Virus record (IMG/VR): IMGVR_UViG_3300029319_000063
Location: 1 to 55,568 of that record
Length of the DNA: 55,568 nucleotides
DNA from: a virus
Reading direction: 5' to 3' (one strand)
In this document: one piece after another, positions 9,992 to 20,000 of the stretch
Layout of the letters: every line of letters begins with the position of its first letter
Numbering within the stretch: position 1 is the stretch's first letter
Notes under the pieces: generated by a model
Database searches by the model: none
The model's input: only the letters and a program-made list of their open reading frames with translations
What the model was told of the DNA's origin: nothing
Translations under genes and position numbers: made by a program

Positions 9992-10728
9992 TTAGTTTCT
10001 CCATCTATTTGTAACCATTGTAAAATTTCCATTGTTTGTTCAATACCCTCTGTTTGAAAATATTTACAATTATCTGTTTCTTCCATTAATTTTGCAAGTG
10101 GATAATCATTGCCACCTTTTTTGGTTCTGTCACCAATGAAAATATATTCATCTGGTTTTACTAATCTTTCTTGTTCTATAATATCAAGTATTTGAGATTT
10201 ATCTTTTCCCTTTGGATAAATGTCAATTGATATTTGTCCACCCAAAACAGCATCCAAATCTGGAAATTTTTCTTTAATAGCATTTGCTATTATTTTTCTT
10301 TCACTTTTTTCATTATCCCATTTAAAAAAATGTTCTCTTTGTTCTTGTGTACAATCTCTACCTACGATACTAAAGTTTACCATTGAACCTCTATCTTCAA
10401 TATGATTACCATAACGATGTGGGTAAACACTATTACTTAATATTGTTCCTAATAATTTATTTAGTTTTTTTGTAACTTTAAATTTATTATCATAAATTAA
10501 TTCATCATCTCTCCACATTTGATTTCCACAACAAGTAAATATAGCTTCTGCTCTATCAATATAAACTATAGGTAATTGTTCTTTTGTTTTATCCAAATCA
10601 CTACCTGTAACTAAGTAATATTTATTTTTATTACTCCACTTATCAAAAAATTTAGCAAACTTTTCTGTCATTCGTAATCGTGATGGTGTTAATGTTCCAT
10701 CTATATCAAATATGTATACTTTACTCAT
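9988..10728 (-). CDS. Eukaryotic-type phosphomannomutase-like HAD enzyme
   Basis: This 246-residue HAD-superfamily protein has the nucleophile motif FDIDGTLTPSRLRM (residues 7-20), VTGSD (motif II), a cap segment NFSIVGRDCTQEQREHF, then GGQISIDIYPKGKDKSQIL and the motif IV region FIGDRTKKGGNDYPLA. These match, in order, the eukaryotic PMM1/PMM2 phosphomannomutase family (human PMM2 has FDVDGTLTAPR, GRSCSQEER, GGQISFDVFPDGWDK and GDKTMPGGND). Family members interconvert mannose-6-phosphate and mannose-1-phosphate, but related HAD proteins can be simple phosphatases. It overlaps the nucleotidyltransferase upstream by 8 bases and the recombination gene downstream by 4, so it is translated within that operon. 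Ribosome site GGAGAAAAAAATG is good. Sugar-phosphate or nucleotide-sugar metabolism is inferred; the substrate cannot be read from sequence. Confidence 0.85.
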   Translation of the reverse strand: MSKVYIFDIDGTLTPSRLRMTEKFAKFFDKWSNKNKYYLVTGSDLDKTKEQLPIVYIDRAEAIFTCCGNQMWRDDELIYDNKFKVTKKLNKLLGTILSNSVYPHRYGNHIEDRGSMVNFSIVGRDCTQEQREHFFKWDNEKSERKIIANAIKEKFPDLDAVLGGQISIDIYPKGKDKSQILDIIEQERLVKPDEYIFIGDRTKKGGNDYPLAKLMEETDNCKYFQTEGIEQTMEILQWLQIDGETK

Positions 10729-11230
10729 TTTTTTCTCCGTTGATTAACCACGATGATGATTGAATTTTTCCACCACCAATTCCCCATAACATTGTTACAT
10801 CTAATTCTCTACAAGTAGACATTTCAGGTGTATTACCTTTAGTTCTATCTCCACCATTTGCAAAAAATATTTCATAGTCATTTCTACCAGTTGGATTATT
10901 TCCTTCCCAATCATGATTAAACATTCCACCATTATATGTAGAACGTACCTGATGTATTAAAGAACATGCTGTATCATCTGAATCATCAAACTTTACAACT
11001 GAACTTATGTATTTAATACCTTCCAAGATTTCTTTTCTTTCGTAGAACTCCATAAATGGTTTTCCTTTTTTTCTTGTCAACCATTCATCTGAATTTAATC
11101 CTACAATTACTTGATGTCCTAACCAACTAGCTTCTCTGAACATTCTCATATGTCCTTTATGAACTGGGTCAAAACCACCACTTAATATTATTACTGATTT
11201 ACGCCAATCTTTATTCCAATTTCTTTGCAT
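10721..11230 (-). CDS. Cytidylyltransferase-like nucleotidyltransferase
   Basis: A 169-residue protein of the HxGH nucleotidyltransferase superfamily (RfaE/HldE C-terminal and glycerol-3-phosphate cytidylyltransferase type). It has the N-terminal strand and loop VIILSGGFDPVHKGHMRMF (residues about 13-31, HKGH active-site motif), VIVGLNSDEWL, an R-rich helix FYERKEILEGI and a late FANGGDRTKGNTPE segment matching the GGDR substrate loop. Such enzymes transfer CMP or AMP to sugar or alcohol phosphates. Translation starts at an ATG overlapping the upstream stop (TAATG) behind GAGGAGA. The phosphomannomutase-like gene directly downstream suggests a two-step route: phosphosugar isomerisation, then activation to a nucleotide sugar. 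The acceptor is unknown. Confidence 0.8.
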   Translation of the reverse strand: MQRNWNKDWRKSVIILSGGFDPVHKGHMRMFREASWLGHQVIVGLNSDEWLTRKKGKPFMEFYERKEILEGIKYISSVVKFDDSDDTACSLIHQVRSTYNGGMFNHDWEGNNPTGRNDYEIFFANGGDRTKGNTPEMSTCRELDVTMLWGIGGGKIQSSSWLINGEKNE

Positions 11231-11805
11231 TACAATCTCCTCATGAAAATTAATTTTTTATCTTCTCCGGTAGGTTTTACGAATAATTTTTTTAATTGTT
11301 CTTTTGTGTTCCATTTCATAGATGATGATTTATGTTTTGGTAATCCAGCTGTTTCTCCTACCATATCCCAATTATCAGCTTTATAAACAGCACCATTATT
11401 ACCACCACCAACAAAAGTAATTAAATATTTTAAATCATCACCATATTTAGATTTCCAAGCTATTGGAGCTAATTTCCGTAATTCTTTTAATATTTGTGTT
11501 CCACCATTTTTAATTGATTTCCTCATACAAAATCTCCAATTGTTAGAAACACTATTAAATACATCTTTATATTGTGATTTAGATAAATTCATATACCTCA
11601 ACATATCTTTAGGTGGTGGATATACTGAAGAACCAATTCCTATCATACCAACAGCTTCAAGGGGAAATGTATCATCATTATATATTAACCAATCAATTCT
11701 TCTACCTACTGATTGATGTGATGGAACATAAGAATGGTGTTTTTCTATAATTCTTTTTACCATATTTTTTTGCACATCAGATTTAACTATTTCTAGTTTT
11801 ATCAA
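11230..11805 (-). CDS. GNAT-like protein related to Mom / DUF4338 families
   Basis: A 191-residue protein. Its second half reads like a GNAT-fold acyltransferase: a conserved hydrophobic helix GTQILKELRKLAPIAWKSKY, a strand LKYLITFVGGG, then NGAVYKADNWDMVGETAG (residues about 138-155). That closing pattern (YxAxNWxxVGxTxG) is shared by DUF4338/DruA-type proteins and resembles the Mu Mom DNA-modification acyltransferase family. The N-terminal part has HHSYVPSHQSVGRRIDWLIY, also typical of these families. Mom-type proteins modify adenine in phage DNA and protect it from restriction; whether this protein does so is inference. The start is TTG at 11805, overlapping the primase stop (TTGA), with AAGGTAG upstream. 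It is co-translated with primase and nucleotidyltransferase. Confidence 0.55.
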   Translation of the reverse strand: MIKLEIVKSDVQKNMVKRIIEKHHSYVPSHQSVGRRIDWLIYNDDTFPLEAVGMIGIGSSVYPPPKDMLRYMNLSKSQYKDVFNSVSNNWRFCMRKSIKNGGTQILKELRKLAPIAWKSKYGDDLKYLITFVGGGNNGAVYKADNWDMVGETAGLPKHKSSSMKWNTKEQLKKLFVKPTGEDKKLIFMRRL

Positions 11806-12719
11806 GATAATCTACCTTTTATTATATCCGAAAATGTTGATTGTTTTGTTGTATTGACTATATCCCAAAACTTAGTAAAACCTATTTCAGATGGGTCTTT
11901 GTCTTTCATATTTAATAAATATGTTTTAATTCCATAATCCATTAAAAATTTTGATAACTTCACGGCATCTTGTTTGGCATCTTCATCCAAAGCCACATAA
12001 ATCTTTTTTACTTTTTTCTGTATTAATCTTTTCACTAATGTTTTACTTGGAAACTTACCTAATAAAGGTATAACATTTCTTCTTACAGCTATAGCGTCAA
12101 ATACACCTTCACATAAAACAATTGGTTCATTCCAATTTATAAACATTTCAAAACACACAGTATCTTTTGACATTGGTGGATTTTTGTATTTTAGTTTAGA
12201 GTTAGGAAACATATCTCGTGCGATAAAGTAATTTAGTTTACCATCAGCATCATAACTCGGTATAATGATACGATTAGCGTAACCATTAGAAGAACAAAAA
12301 CCTATTGAATAACGAATAATATCTATACCCGTTATACCTCTCCGTTTCAAATAAGCTATTGCATTCTTATGTAATGGGTCATTAGATTTTTGCCAAAGTG
12401 GTTGATAACATTGAGGAAGAGAAACATTGTATTCTGTTTTTTCATCCTTTTCTTGTTTGATACCTTTATAATCACCAAGTATTTTCAATACCTCTGATAT
12501 GATTTGTTTAGGTGCGTTTATTTTACGAAGTAATATACCAATCTTATGTCCACCAGTATTACAAACCCAACAATGCCATTTTTGTGTTTCTGTATTTACT
12601 TGTAGTTTCTTTTTATGATGATTACAAAAAGGACAATGAAATGCATGTTCACCATTTTTCATCTGATGACTTTTATATAACACTTTTTCTAATAATTTAA
12701 CTAATTCGTATTTATACAT
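11802..12719 (-). CDS. DNA primase (zinc-binding plus TOPRIM)
   Basis: A 305-residue DnaG/T4 gp61-type primase that makes RNA primers at the replication fork. The N-terminal zinc ribbon is CPFC (29-32) and CWVC (50-53), preceding an HKIGILLRKI helix. A catalytic core follows from about residue 110. The TOPRIM acidic residues are in VLCEGVFDA (E204) and VALDEDAKQ (D245, D247). Length is close to phage primases rather than full DnaG, which has a C-terminal helicase-binding domain not obvious here. The ATG at 12719 has no clear ribosome binding site and sits only eight bases after a TATATT -10 box, suggesting a leaderless or very short-leader mRNA. The gene heads the primase-to-recombination operon. 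Confidence 0.88.
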   Translation of the reverse strand: MYKYELVKLLEKVLYKSHQMKNGEHAFHCPFCNHHKKKLQVNTETQKWHCWVCNTGGHKIGILLRKINAPKQIISEVLKILGDYKGIKQEKDEKTEYNVSLPQCYQPLWQKSNDPLHKNAIAYLKRRGITGIDIIRYSIGFCSSNGYANRIIIPSYDADGKLNYFIARDMFPNSKLKYKNPPMSKDTVCFEMFINWNEPIVLCEGVFDAIAVRRNVIPLLGKFPSKTLVKRLIQKKVKKIYVALDEDAKQDAVKLSKFLMDYGIKTYLLNMKDKDPSEIGFTKFWDIVNTTKQSTFSDIIKGRLS

Positions 12720-12726
12720 TTATACC

Positions 12727-12755
12727 AATATAAGATAAAAAAAATAATAAAACAA
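12727..12755 (-). promoter_or_regulatory. Sigma70-like promoter upstream of primase
   Basis: In the 61-base gap before the primase, the minus strand has TTGTTT (12755-12750), a 17-base spacer and TATATT (12732-12727). The upstream edge, an A-run followed by AGCTTG, matches the one upstream of the UV endonuclease promoter, and both end at an ATG within about 5-8 bases of the -10 box. The shared layout suggests an early or middle promoter pair using host sigma. It is predicted from sequence only. Confidence 0.5.
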
Positions 12756-12780
12756 GCTTTTTTTTATTTATTTTAATTTT

Positions 12781-13695
12781 TTATCCGTGTAATTCTTTGT
12801 ATTTAATAAGGGCTAGTTCTTTGGCTTTAGCTTCTATCATAATATCTACACGATTACCATAAGTGTCGATATAGTCAAGTACATAATCTGAGTGTGCCTG
12901 TGGTCTAATCTTATCATCTTCTTGTTCTATACTACGAGATTCAGAATAGTGTACAACAGGTACAATGTCAGTAGGCCAAGTAGATATAGCGACTTCTAAC
13001 GCATCTTCTTCTGATAGTCCACCTGTACAGAAACGATGATGATGATAATCAAATACAATCGGTATACCAATAACTTTGTAAACACCTTCATACAAATCTA
13101 CAACGGAATACATTGAAGCCTTATCATCGTTTTCTACCGTCAATCTTGATTTAACTGAATTAGGTAATCGTTCAAAGTTCTTACAGAATCTTTTCATAGC
13201 AGAAACCTTATCACCATAAGCACCACCGATGTGTATATTAATCTTGTTGTATGGTGTACGAGATAATCCCATCATATCAAATACTGCACCATGTATTGAT
13301 AAATCTTTAACACAATTCTCAACGACATGTTCATGTGGTGATGTCAATACATTGAAAGGACCTGGATGAGATGTGATACGAATACCATTCTCATCAGCAA
13401 ACTTACCACATTCACCTAATGTAGCAACAATTTCCCAATGGTCTGGTAATTCATCTAATTTGTATTCAGAAGCCCATGGTATAAGGTCTGAGGATAAACG
13501 AAAAAAATTAATACCATTATCTTTATTCCATTTAAGTATAGTAAGTAAATCTTTACAATTTTGTAAAGCTAATTCAGACGCATAAGGTAAACCTTTTTCG
13601 GTAAATGTTCGTTTAATCATAGAACGATTAGTAGTAATTTTTGGTTTACATTTGGATAAATTCATGTTGATACATGCATAACCTAATTGATTCAT
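12781..13695 (-). CDS. uvdE: UV damage endonuclease (UvdE/UVE1 family)
   Basis: A TIM-barrel UV-dimer endonuclease that nicks 5' of UV photoproducts and starts excision repair. The family landmarks are in order: N-terminal GYACINMNL, FFRLSSDLIPW, RITSHPGPFNVL, INIHIGGAYGDK, RLTVENDDK, IPIVFDYHHHRFC, PVVHYSESR and QAHSDYVLDYI. The metal-binding H, E and D residues of these segments are present. The open frame extends to an ATG at 13734, but I prefer the ATG at 13695. It has AAAGG eight bases upstream and gives the usual family N-terminus (MNQLGYACIN), and the predicted transcription start falls at about 13733. It stands alone between the tailspike and the primase operon. In sunlit surface water such an enzyme would repair phage DNA after entry, which is inference. 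Confidence 0.92.
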   Translation of the reverse strand: MNQLGYACINMNLSKCKPKITTNRSMIKRTFTEKGLPYASELALQNCKDLLTILKWNKDNGINFFRLSSDLIPWASEYKLDELPDHWEIVATLGECGKFADENGIRITSHPGPFNVLTSPHEHVVENCVKDLSIHGAVFDMMGLSRTPYNKINIHIGGAYGDKVSAMKRFCKNFERLPNSVKSRLTVENDDKASMYSVVDLYEGVYKVIGIPIVFDYHHHRFCTGGLSEEDALEVAISTWPTDIVPVVHYSESRSIEQEDDKIRPQAHSDYVLDYIDTYGNRVDIMIEAKAKELALIKYKELHG

Positions 13696-13739
13696 ATTTG
13701 TAACCTTTTTATTATTTTTATGTGACATATACATAGTAT

Positions 13740-13769
13740 AATATAAGAAATATTATATATTTAAGTCAA
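13740..13769 (-). promoter_or_regulatory. Sigma70-like promoter upstream of uvdE
   Basis: The minus strand shows TTGACT (13769-13764), an 18-base spacer and TATATT (13745-13740); each hexamer is one mismatch from consensus. It sits in the only gap between the tailspike and the UV endonuclease. The element just upstream (A-run plus AGCTTG) is the same as at the primase promoter. This would uncouple uvdE from the late structural transcript. Confidence 0.6.
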
Positions 13770-13777
13770 GCTTTTTT

Positions 13778-16700
13778 TTAATTACTATTAACTTGTTTTT
13801 CATATATATCTTCTACCCAAGTAACGGGAGAATAACTATCTACTGGTATTGTTAATTTTCTAGCCTCTGTTGTATTATTATAACCAATGGCATCTACAGG
13901 TATTTCTAACTTATCAATTAAATTTAAATTTTTAACTACAATGTTTTGAATTTTAGATATTAAATTATTATTAAATAAAGGTAAAAATGGATTATTATTT
14001 AAATACAAATTAATAAAAAGGTCGGGTATATCTGAAAAACAATTATTTCCTCCAATTGATAAATCGTCATATGTCATAGATATATCCAAAGCTTCTGAAT
14101 TATAACTATCATCATTTTGATTATAATTTAAATTATTAGTATCTATTTCAACTTCAATAATATAATTATTTGTAGTAACTTCAAAATTATTTTTATAATT
14201 ATTTAAATCATTTCTATCAAATCCATCTTCTTCACTCGTTGGATTTAAATCACATGCAGAATTAAGACAAGTTTGAGGATAAAACGCGAATGGTAGTGTA
14301 AATACCGAAAGCACAGAGGCATAAGTAGAAAACACACTATAACAATCTGGTACAATTAATTCAAAGCCTTCACAACTAGCTTCAGTAGCCCAAAAAGTAA
14401 AAGGAACATTTAACTCTATATCTTCAATATGTAACCTCAATTTCAATATTCCTGTATCAATATATTCATTTATATCAACATTTATGTTTAAATTATAATC
14501 CATTTCTGCAAAATTAGAGTCAAAAAATAAATCACAATTGAATGTCGAAGTAGAGCCTTCAATTGCTGATGTATTGATGTCAAACTCACTAAGCATTTCA
14601 TCTACAGAGTCTCTAATAACCTTATTAAATAAAGAGGTTATGGCTGCGTTTAAAATACTAAATGAACCATTCTGTATAGGAGTATTGGGAACAAGTAAAC
14701 CATTAAATGAATTACTTAAATACTCATACATATCTACATTTTGTTGATAGAAAGTTGTCATGTAGTAAAAATTTGAAGAATTAGGTGGAGTCCAAATCTG
14801 TCCTTCATCATAATTAAAATATTTTGTATATGAAAGACCTGGATAACTTTGTCTCCTCCAATTATTTGGATTGTTTATACCTTCTGTATTACCTGGAGAG
14901 AAAAAGCCTTTTAAATTCCATAAAGTACTATTAATTGATGTAATCCCAGCTCCACCACTTAACTCCCCTCTATTACTGATATCTAATCCATCACTAAATT
15001 CAGAGTTAGTAAATAATATATTATGATTAAAAGATCTATGAGTATCACTTAATCCGGGTGCACCTAAACCGATAACTTCCATTTTAAGTGCTCTAGACCA
15101 ATAATCCATATCTCTACCAAATGCTTTATCTTTAGAAAATTGCCAACCACCAATTGATTTACAACCAGAAACAACAATATTAGAATTTAGTTGTGAAAGT
15201 GTAAAATTATGTCTACCTCTGTGTCCTTCACAATTTTTAAACAATATATCATTTGAAAGGGTGGAAAGAAATAAATATCCATTACTGTTTTGTCCTCTAT
15301 TTTGTGGATTTTTTAATATACAATTTTTAATGGTTATATTTGCACTATCAACAATATTAATACCAACGGATTGTATATGTCTTTGCCAATGCCCTTGTTG
15401 ATAAGAAAAATCTAATGGTAAGTTTTCGTTTTCTGTAAGATATGTTATCATATCTGTAGCTGCTTCATAATATATATCATATAAACTATAATCATTTAAT
15501 TGATTTATTCCACCAGTAAAATAATTATCGAATACAGGTGCATTAACTATCCCAAGTTTTGCAAATTCTTCTATTATTGTTGTAACATCACCTTTTGGGC
15601 GATCTCCTCCGAAGAAACCTGGATTTGTCCAAGTTTGATATTGCCATGGATGATTAACACCATCATTAAACACTATTTCACCGTTTAAATCATATCCAAT
15701 TTCTCCACTTGTATCAACACCTACAAAATAATCACTTGGAGCAAATGAATGGACATTTTCAATCCAACTATTAACAACATTGTTAAAATATATGATATTT
15801 GTCGCGTTATTCTTCCAAGCTTCATCATAAGATCGATTAGCATTAGATATATTTAAATCCATTATTCCAACATTTTCTACAAGTCCTCCAGCTAATTTTC
15901 TAACTTTAGGTCGATGAATATGATTATCTTCAAAATAATTTGTACCTAAACTATCCTCATGATGATAACCACCTTCATAAGCTTCCTTTAACAATTTAAT
16001 AAAAGATGTTGGTAATGGACTTTTAAAATAAAGTTTGTTTCCTTCTATTCTGTCTATTTGCTTTTTATAATTATACGTTACTGGAGCTCCAGTATCTAAA
16101 GTAAATGTTTCATCATTTTCCCAATCATCACCTTCCATATTCATATAATTTATAAAATTTGGCCATAGGCTAAATTCTATAACTATCCAACCAGTATCAT
16201 TAAAATTGTTATCTCCATCAATGGTTATATAATTTTCAGTTATAGATGTTATGGGAGCTCCATGTATATATGATAACTCTTCTTCACCCCCAACTATTAT
16301 ACCAGATGTATTTTCATCTGAATTAAACCATAATTGTGTTAAAGGTTCTCCTACAGGACCTGTAACTTCGCCTTTTAAAATAATGTTAGATTTTAATTCA
16401 ATAGGTGTTTCAAATTCAAAAGAGTCTTGAGAAAAACAAACAACACCTCCATTAGAATTTTCAGATAATTCATTTATTAATCCATTTAAAATACCAGTAT
16501 CACATACACCATCAATATTACAAGGACCCGTAGAAAATTCTTGATATGTTCCCTCTATGTATTGTACATAAGAACCAGGAGTAATTGTTAAATCACATGA
16601 AAGATTTAAATTTTCTGAAGTTGAACCATTGTAATTTCTCCCAACCTTTGAATAATCAGGAATAAGTGGTTCGGTTGTTATGTTTTGAATTTGATTTATT

Positions 16701-17020
16701 ATATCCAACACATTAATCGTATTATCTTGATTAACATCAGCAGCCCATTGTTGACATGGTGTATACTCAACATCACCTAATGTATTCTGAACCATCACAA
16801 TTAAGTCTACAACATTTATAAAACCATCACCATTTATATCTCCCAACTCATACCCAAGTTCTTCAATACATTGTAAAGGACAAGAAGCATCAATAAATGG
16901 ATAAGTATCACATTGTTCGTCTGTAAAAACTTGCCTTGAATCTATTAATGATTTATATATTCTTCTTAACTCATTTGTAGACATTTTTTGTAATTTATAT
17001 TTTGGATATTTATTTTTCAT
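13778..17020 (-). CDS. Tailspike-like protein: two dockerin repeats plus beta-helix
   Basis: A 1080-residue protein. Residues 59-114 contain two dockerin-type calcium loops with their helices, GDINGDGFINVVDLIVMVQ and ADVNQDNTINVLDIINQIQ. From about residue 190 a pectate-lyase-like region begins with GGVVCFSQDSFEF followed by ELKSNIILKGE. It continues to about 680 with right-handed beta-helix rungs such as NIVDSANITIKNCIL and NDILFKNCEGHRGRHN. That is the architecture of phage tailspikes that bind or degrade surface polysaccharide; no catalytic residues can be assigned. The C-terminal 300 residues are unrecognised. The ATG overlaps the stop of the upstream Cys-rich gene and no ribosome binding site is evident, so translational coupling is likely. 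The two genes probably form one adsorption module. Confidence 0.7.
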   Translation of the reverse strand: MKNKYPKYKLQKMSTNELRRIYKSLIDSRQVFTDEQCDTYPFIDASCPLQCIEELGYELGDINGDGFINVVDLIVMVQNTLGDVEYTPCQQWAADVNQDNTINVLDIINQIQNITTEPLIPDYSKVGRNYNGSTSENLNLSCDLTITPGSYVQYIEGTYQEFSTGPCNIDGVCDTGILNGLINELSENSNGGVVCFSQDSFEFETPIELKSNIILKGEVTGPVGEPLTQLWFNSDENTSGIIVGGEEELSYIHGAPITSITENYITIDGDNNFNDTGWIVIEFSLWPNFINYMNMEGDDWENDETFTLDTGAPVTYNYKKQIDRIEGNKLYFKSPLPTSFIKLLKEAYEGGYHHEDSLGTNYFEDNHIHRPKVRKLAGGLVENVGIMDLNISNANRSYDEAWKNNATNIIYFNNVVNSWIENVHSFAPSDYFVGVDTSGEIGYDLNGEIVFNDGVNHPWQYQTWTNPGFFGGDRPKGDVTTIIEEFAKLGIVNAPVFDNYFTGGINQLNDYSLYDIYYEAATDMITYLTENENLPLDFSYQQGHWQRHIQSVGINIVDSANITIKNCILKNPQNRGQNSNGYLFLSTLSNDILFKNCEGHRGRHNFTLSQLNSNIVVSGCKSIGGWQFSKDKAFGRDMDYWSRALKMEVIGLGAPGLSDTHRSFNHNILFTNSEFSDGLDISNRGELSGGAGITSINSTLWNLKGFFSPGNTEGINNPNNWRRQSYPGLSYTKYFNYDEGQIWTPPNSSNFYYMTTFYQQNVDMYEYLSNSFNGLLVPNTPIQNGSFSILNAAITSLFNKVIRDSVDEMLSEFDINTSAIEGSTSTFNCDLFFDSNFAEMDYNLNINVDINEYIDTGILKLRLHIEDIELNVPFTFWATEASCEGFELIVPDCYSVFSTYASVLSVFTLPFAFYPQTCLNSACDLNPTSEEDGFDRNDLNNYKNNFEVTTNNYIIEVEIDTNNLNYNQNDDSYNSEALDISMTYDDLSIGGNNCFSDIPDLFINLYLNNNPFLPLFNNNLISKIQNIVVKNLNLIDKLEIPVDAIGYNNTTEARKLTIPVDSYSPVTWVEDIYEKQVNSN

Positions 17021-20000
17021 GATTTTGTATTTTTAAAATTAATTGAATAAGTTTATTTCTTTCATCATCTTGTGAATTTAAAATTTTATTTATTAGTTTT
17101 CCTTTTACTCTTTTTTTACGAGTTCTTTTTTTATTTTGTTTTAATCTCATTTCAAGTTTTTTAAATAAGGTTGTTAACTCTTGTTTGGTATTTTTTATAC
17201 GATTGTATGAATCTGTATTCATATTAAATGAATCTTCCATATCTTCTTTTGATGCTGGTTGTCCTTCTTCTATAACTTCCATGAATAAGTTAGTGGTTTG
17301 TTCATCATTTAAAATCATATTTACAAGTTCAATAATATCTAATATATCAACATTTCCATCTTGATTTATATCACCATAAGAATACCACTGGTGTTGAAAA
17401 CCAGACATACCATCATCTTCGAAAGCAGCACATTGTTGTGATGTTGTTGGAAATGGTAATAAAGGATTATCAATAGACCATGTAACAAAATCATAATCAT
17501 TATCTTCACAAAACGATTCTAATTCTTCTGGACAATATAAATAACACAATCCAAGTTCATTTGGGAAAGCTTGATTGTTTAAAATATATTGAGTTAAACT
17601 TATTACATCTAACACATTAATTACACCATCTTGATTTATATCTCCAATAATTTCATTTTGAAATGGAAGACCAATACACTCTCTTTGCGGTATAAGAGCG
17701 TCATCGTTATAATCAGCTTCTGTTCCATAAAACCACATATTGGTGTTTGCACCATCACAATGCCCAAATGTAACATCTCGTAGTTGTGAACCTATATCGT
17801 AAATTTTTTCTCTTTTTCTTAAAAATGTTAAGTTTGGATTTGCTCTTGAACTTCCAGGTTTAATTTGACTATTTGTGTAAAACCTATATCCTCCTGTTCC
17901 ACCACCAACGGAATAATTCATAGAACGTATGACAGATCTACATCCAGGAAATTTATGTGGTTCTAAATTATCATCATAAGATTCACATAACATGCCGCCA
18001 CCAATCAAAGGTGAATCTTCTTTATATACAGCATTGTCAGGAAAACAACAAGTATTATTAGTAGCATTATTATAATGTATCCTTAATTCAGATGGTGTTA
18101 TAGTGTATTCACCTCTAGCGTTACCATTCATTGAATGCCATTTTCTATTAGATCTAAAAACTGGTAAAGTTTTATAAGAAGATGAGGTATCATCATCAGG
18201 GTCTGAAGATATTTGCATATCTATACTCCAAACTCTATCAGTAAAACATCCATCTGGTGCACCTTTTAAAAATGGGTGAAAATCCCATTTCCTAACATAA
18301 AATTTACCAGGAATCAATTCTCCTGTTTCTGAACCTACTACATTTTGATATCTATATCTAACACCATGAAATCCATCAACTAAATCATTCATTGATATCG
18401 ATTCTTGACTGACTGGATTTCCTATTTCTAAATAAGTTCCAGACCTATAACCAAGTGTTATGGCTGAATGAGCTTGATTCCAACTCCAAGAACCTGGACA
18501 CAATCTTCCTGCCTTTGTTAAAGCTGTACCAAAGTTACCATCAGGATAAAGATATATTAAAGTATAATATGGATTTTCTTCATCACATAATGGTTGTTCT
18601 AATGTTTCATCATATTCCCAAAATGAACCAGCATAATTTTCTATACCAAGTTCTTCTAAATTTGCACACTCCCATTCCGTAGCTTCTATTGTGTAAACAG
18701 TAGTAACAACATCTTCTATTTCTTCCGTATCATCTACCAATGAATCTCCTGAGGGAGGTGTGTCAAATGGATCAGCATAATCAGGCGTTGGTTCATCAGG
18801 TGGAAGAGTGGGATCTCTAAAAGTGGTTTCTATAACTTCATATGTACATATACCTCGTGGTGGAGCACAAAAACCATCATCACTCCAATAAAACATTTTC
18901 ATGTATATAGTATCACTCCAATCATAAGTGCACGAACCATCATCTATTGTTTTTTGGATACCATAATTGATTGCAAATGGATTAGTACAACCGATACATT
19001 CATTTGGAGCTGGTTGATCTATTGGATAACATACACCGCAATCATCTATATCATGAGTTCCTGCAGGACAATCACAATATGCGTCCTCTTCACCACAGGT
19101 TTGAAAAATCCAACCTGGTCCTGGATCTTCACAAAAGAAAGTACCCTGAAAAACTCCGTTTATAAAACAACAACCAATTCCATCTCCATCTGGATCTGGA
19201 AAGTATCCTAATAATTCAACAGAACCATCACACGAACATTCAGCTCCAGGATCTCCGAGATATGTACAACACCAATTTTCTACCCCATCTTCCGTAGTAC
19301 AAGTAAAAGTAGCGTCTGGATCATAATTACATGCCGATTCATCAGTGCAACCTGTACACGACCAACCATCTCCGCCACATACACCACATTGATCATAGTT
19401 TAGTGGGCAATCATCACAATCACCATCACCATTAAGTACATATAAATTTGGATCTGGATTGTTACAAGCTTGAACAACTAAATCAGGACATCCAAAACCA
19501 TCACCGTCCGTATCAAGATAATATAACAAACCATAATAACATGCTCCATTATCATCGGTTGCTTGACTATCATAATTACATGCGGTAGGGTCAGTACAAC
19601 CAAGAAAAACATAACTACATGAATCATCATGCCAAAATGCATTGGGATTATAATTTGCAGCTTGTGGATCCATGCATCCTGGTACATCATAATACCCACC
19701 ATTTCCTATATATTTACATTGACCATTACATCCGAAAGGATATTGTTCTTCAGGACACATGTTTGAATCACCTGGATTATAACAACCTCCACCACCTAAA
19801 CCTAAATCATTAGTGACACAAATCGTATCTTCAGGACAAATTCCATCATTTGGATTAGGACCTGGAATACACTCACCTGGAGGGTGATAATTTTCTATTG
19901 TACATGGTGGTCCATTTTCTCCAACACAACCATCATAATCATTGTCATATTGTCCACACCAATTTCCATCAAATTCAAAAAATTCAGGATGTGAAGGATG

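Noticed and set aside
13696-13734. N-terminal extension of the UV endonuclease starting at ATG 13734
   Set aside because: No ribosome site precedes it, it overlaps the predicted transcription start, and the extension (MYMSHKNNKKVTN) is unlike family N-termini. It remains possible as a leaderless start.
13767-13785. Possible terminator after the tailspike gene (AAGCTT next to an A/T run)
   Set aside because: The palindrome is only six bases and the minus strand shows an A-run, not a T-run; the same element recurs upstream of primase, so it fits a promoter context better.
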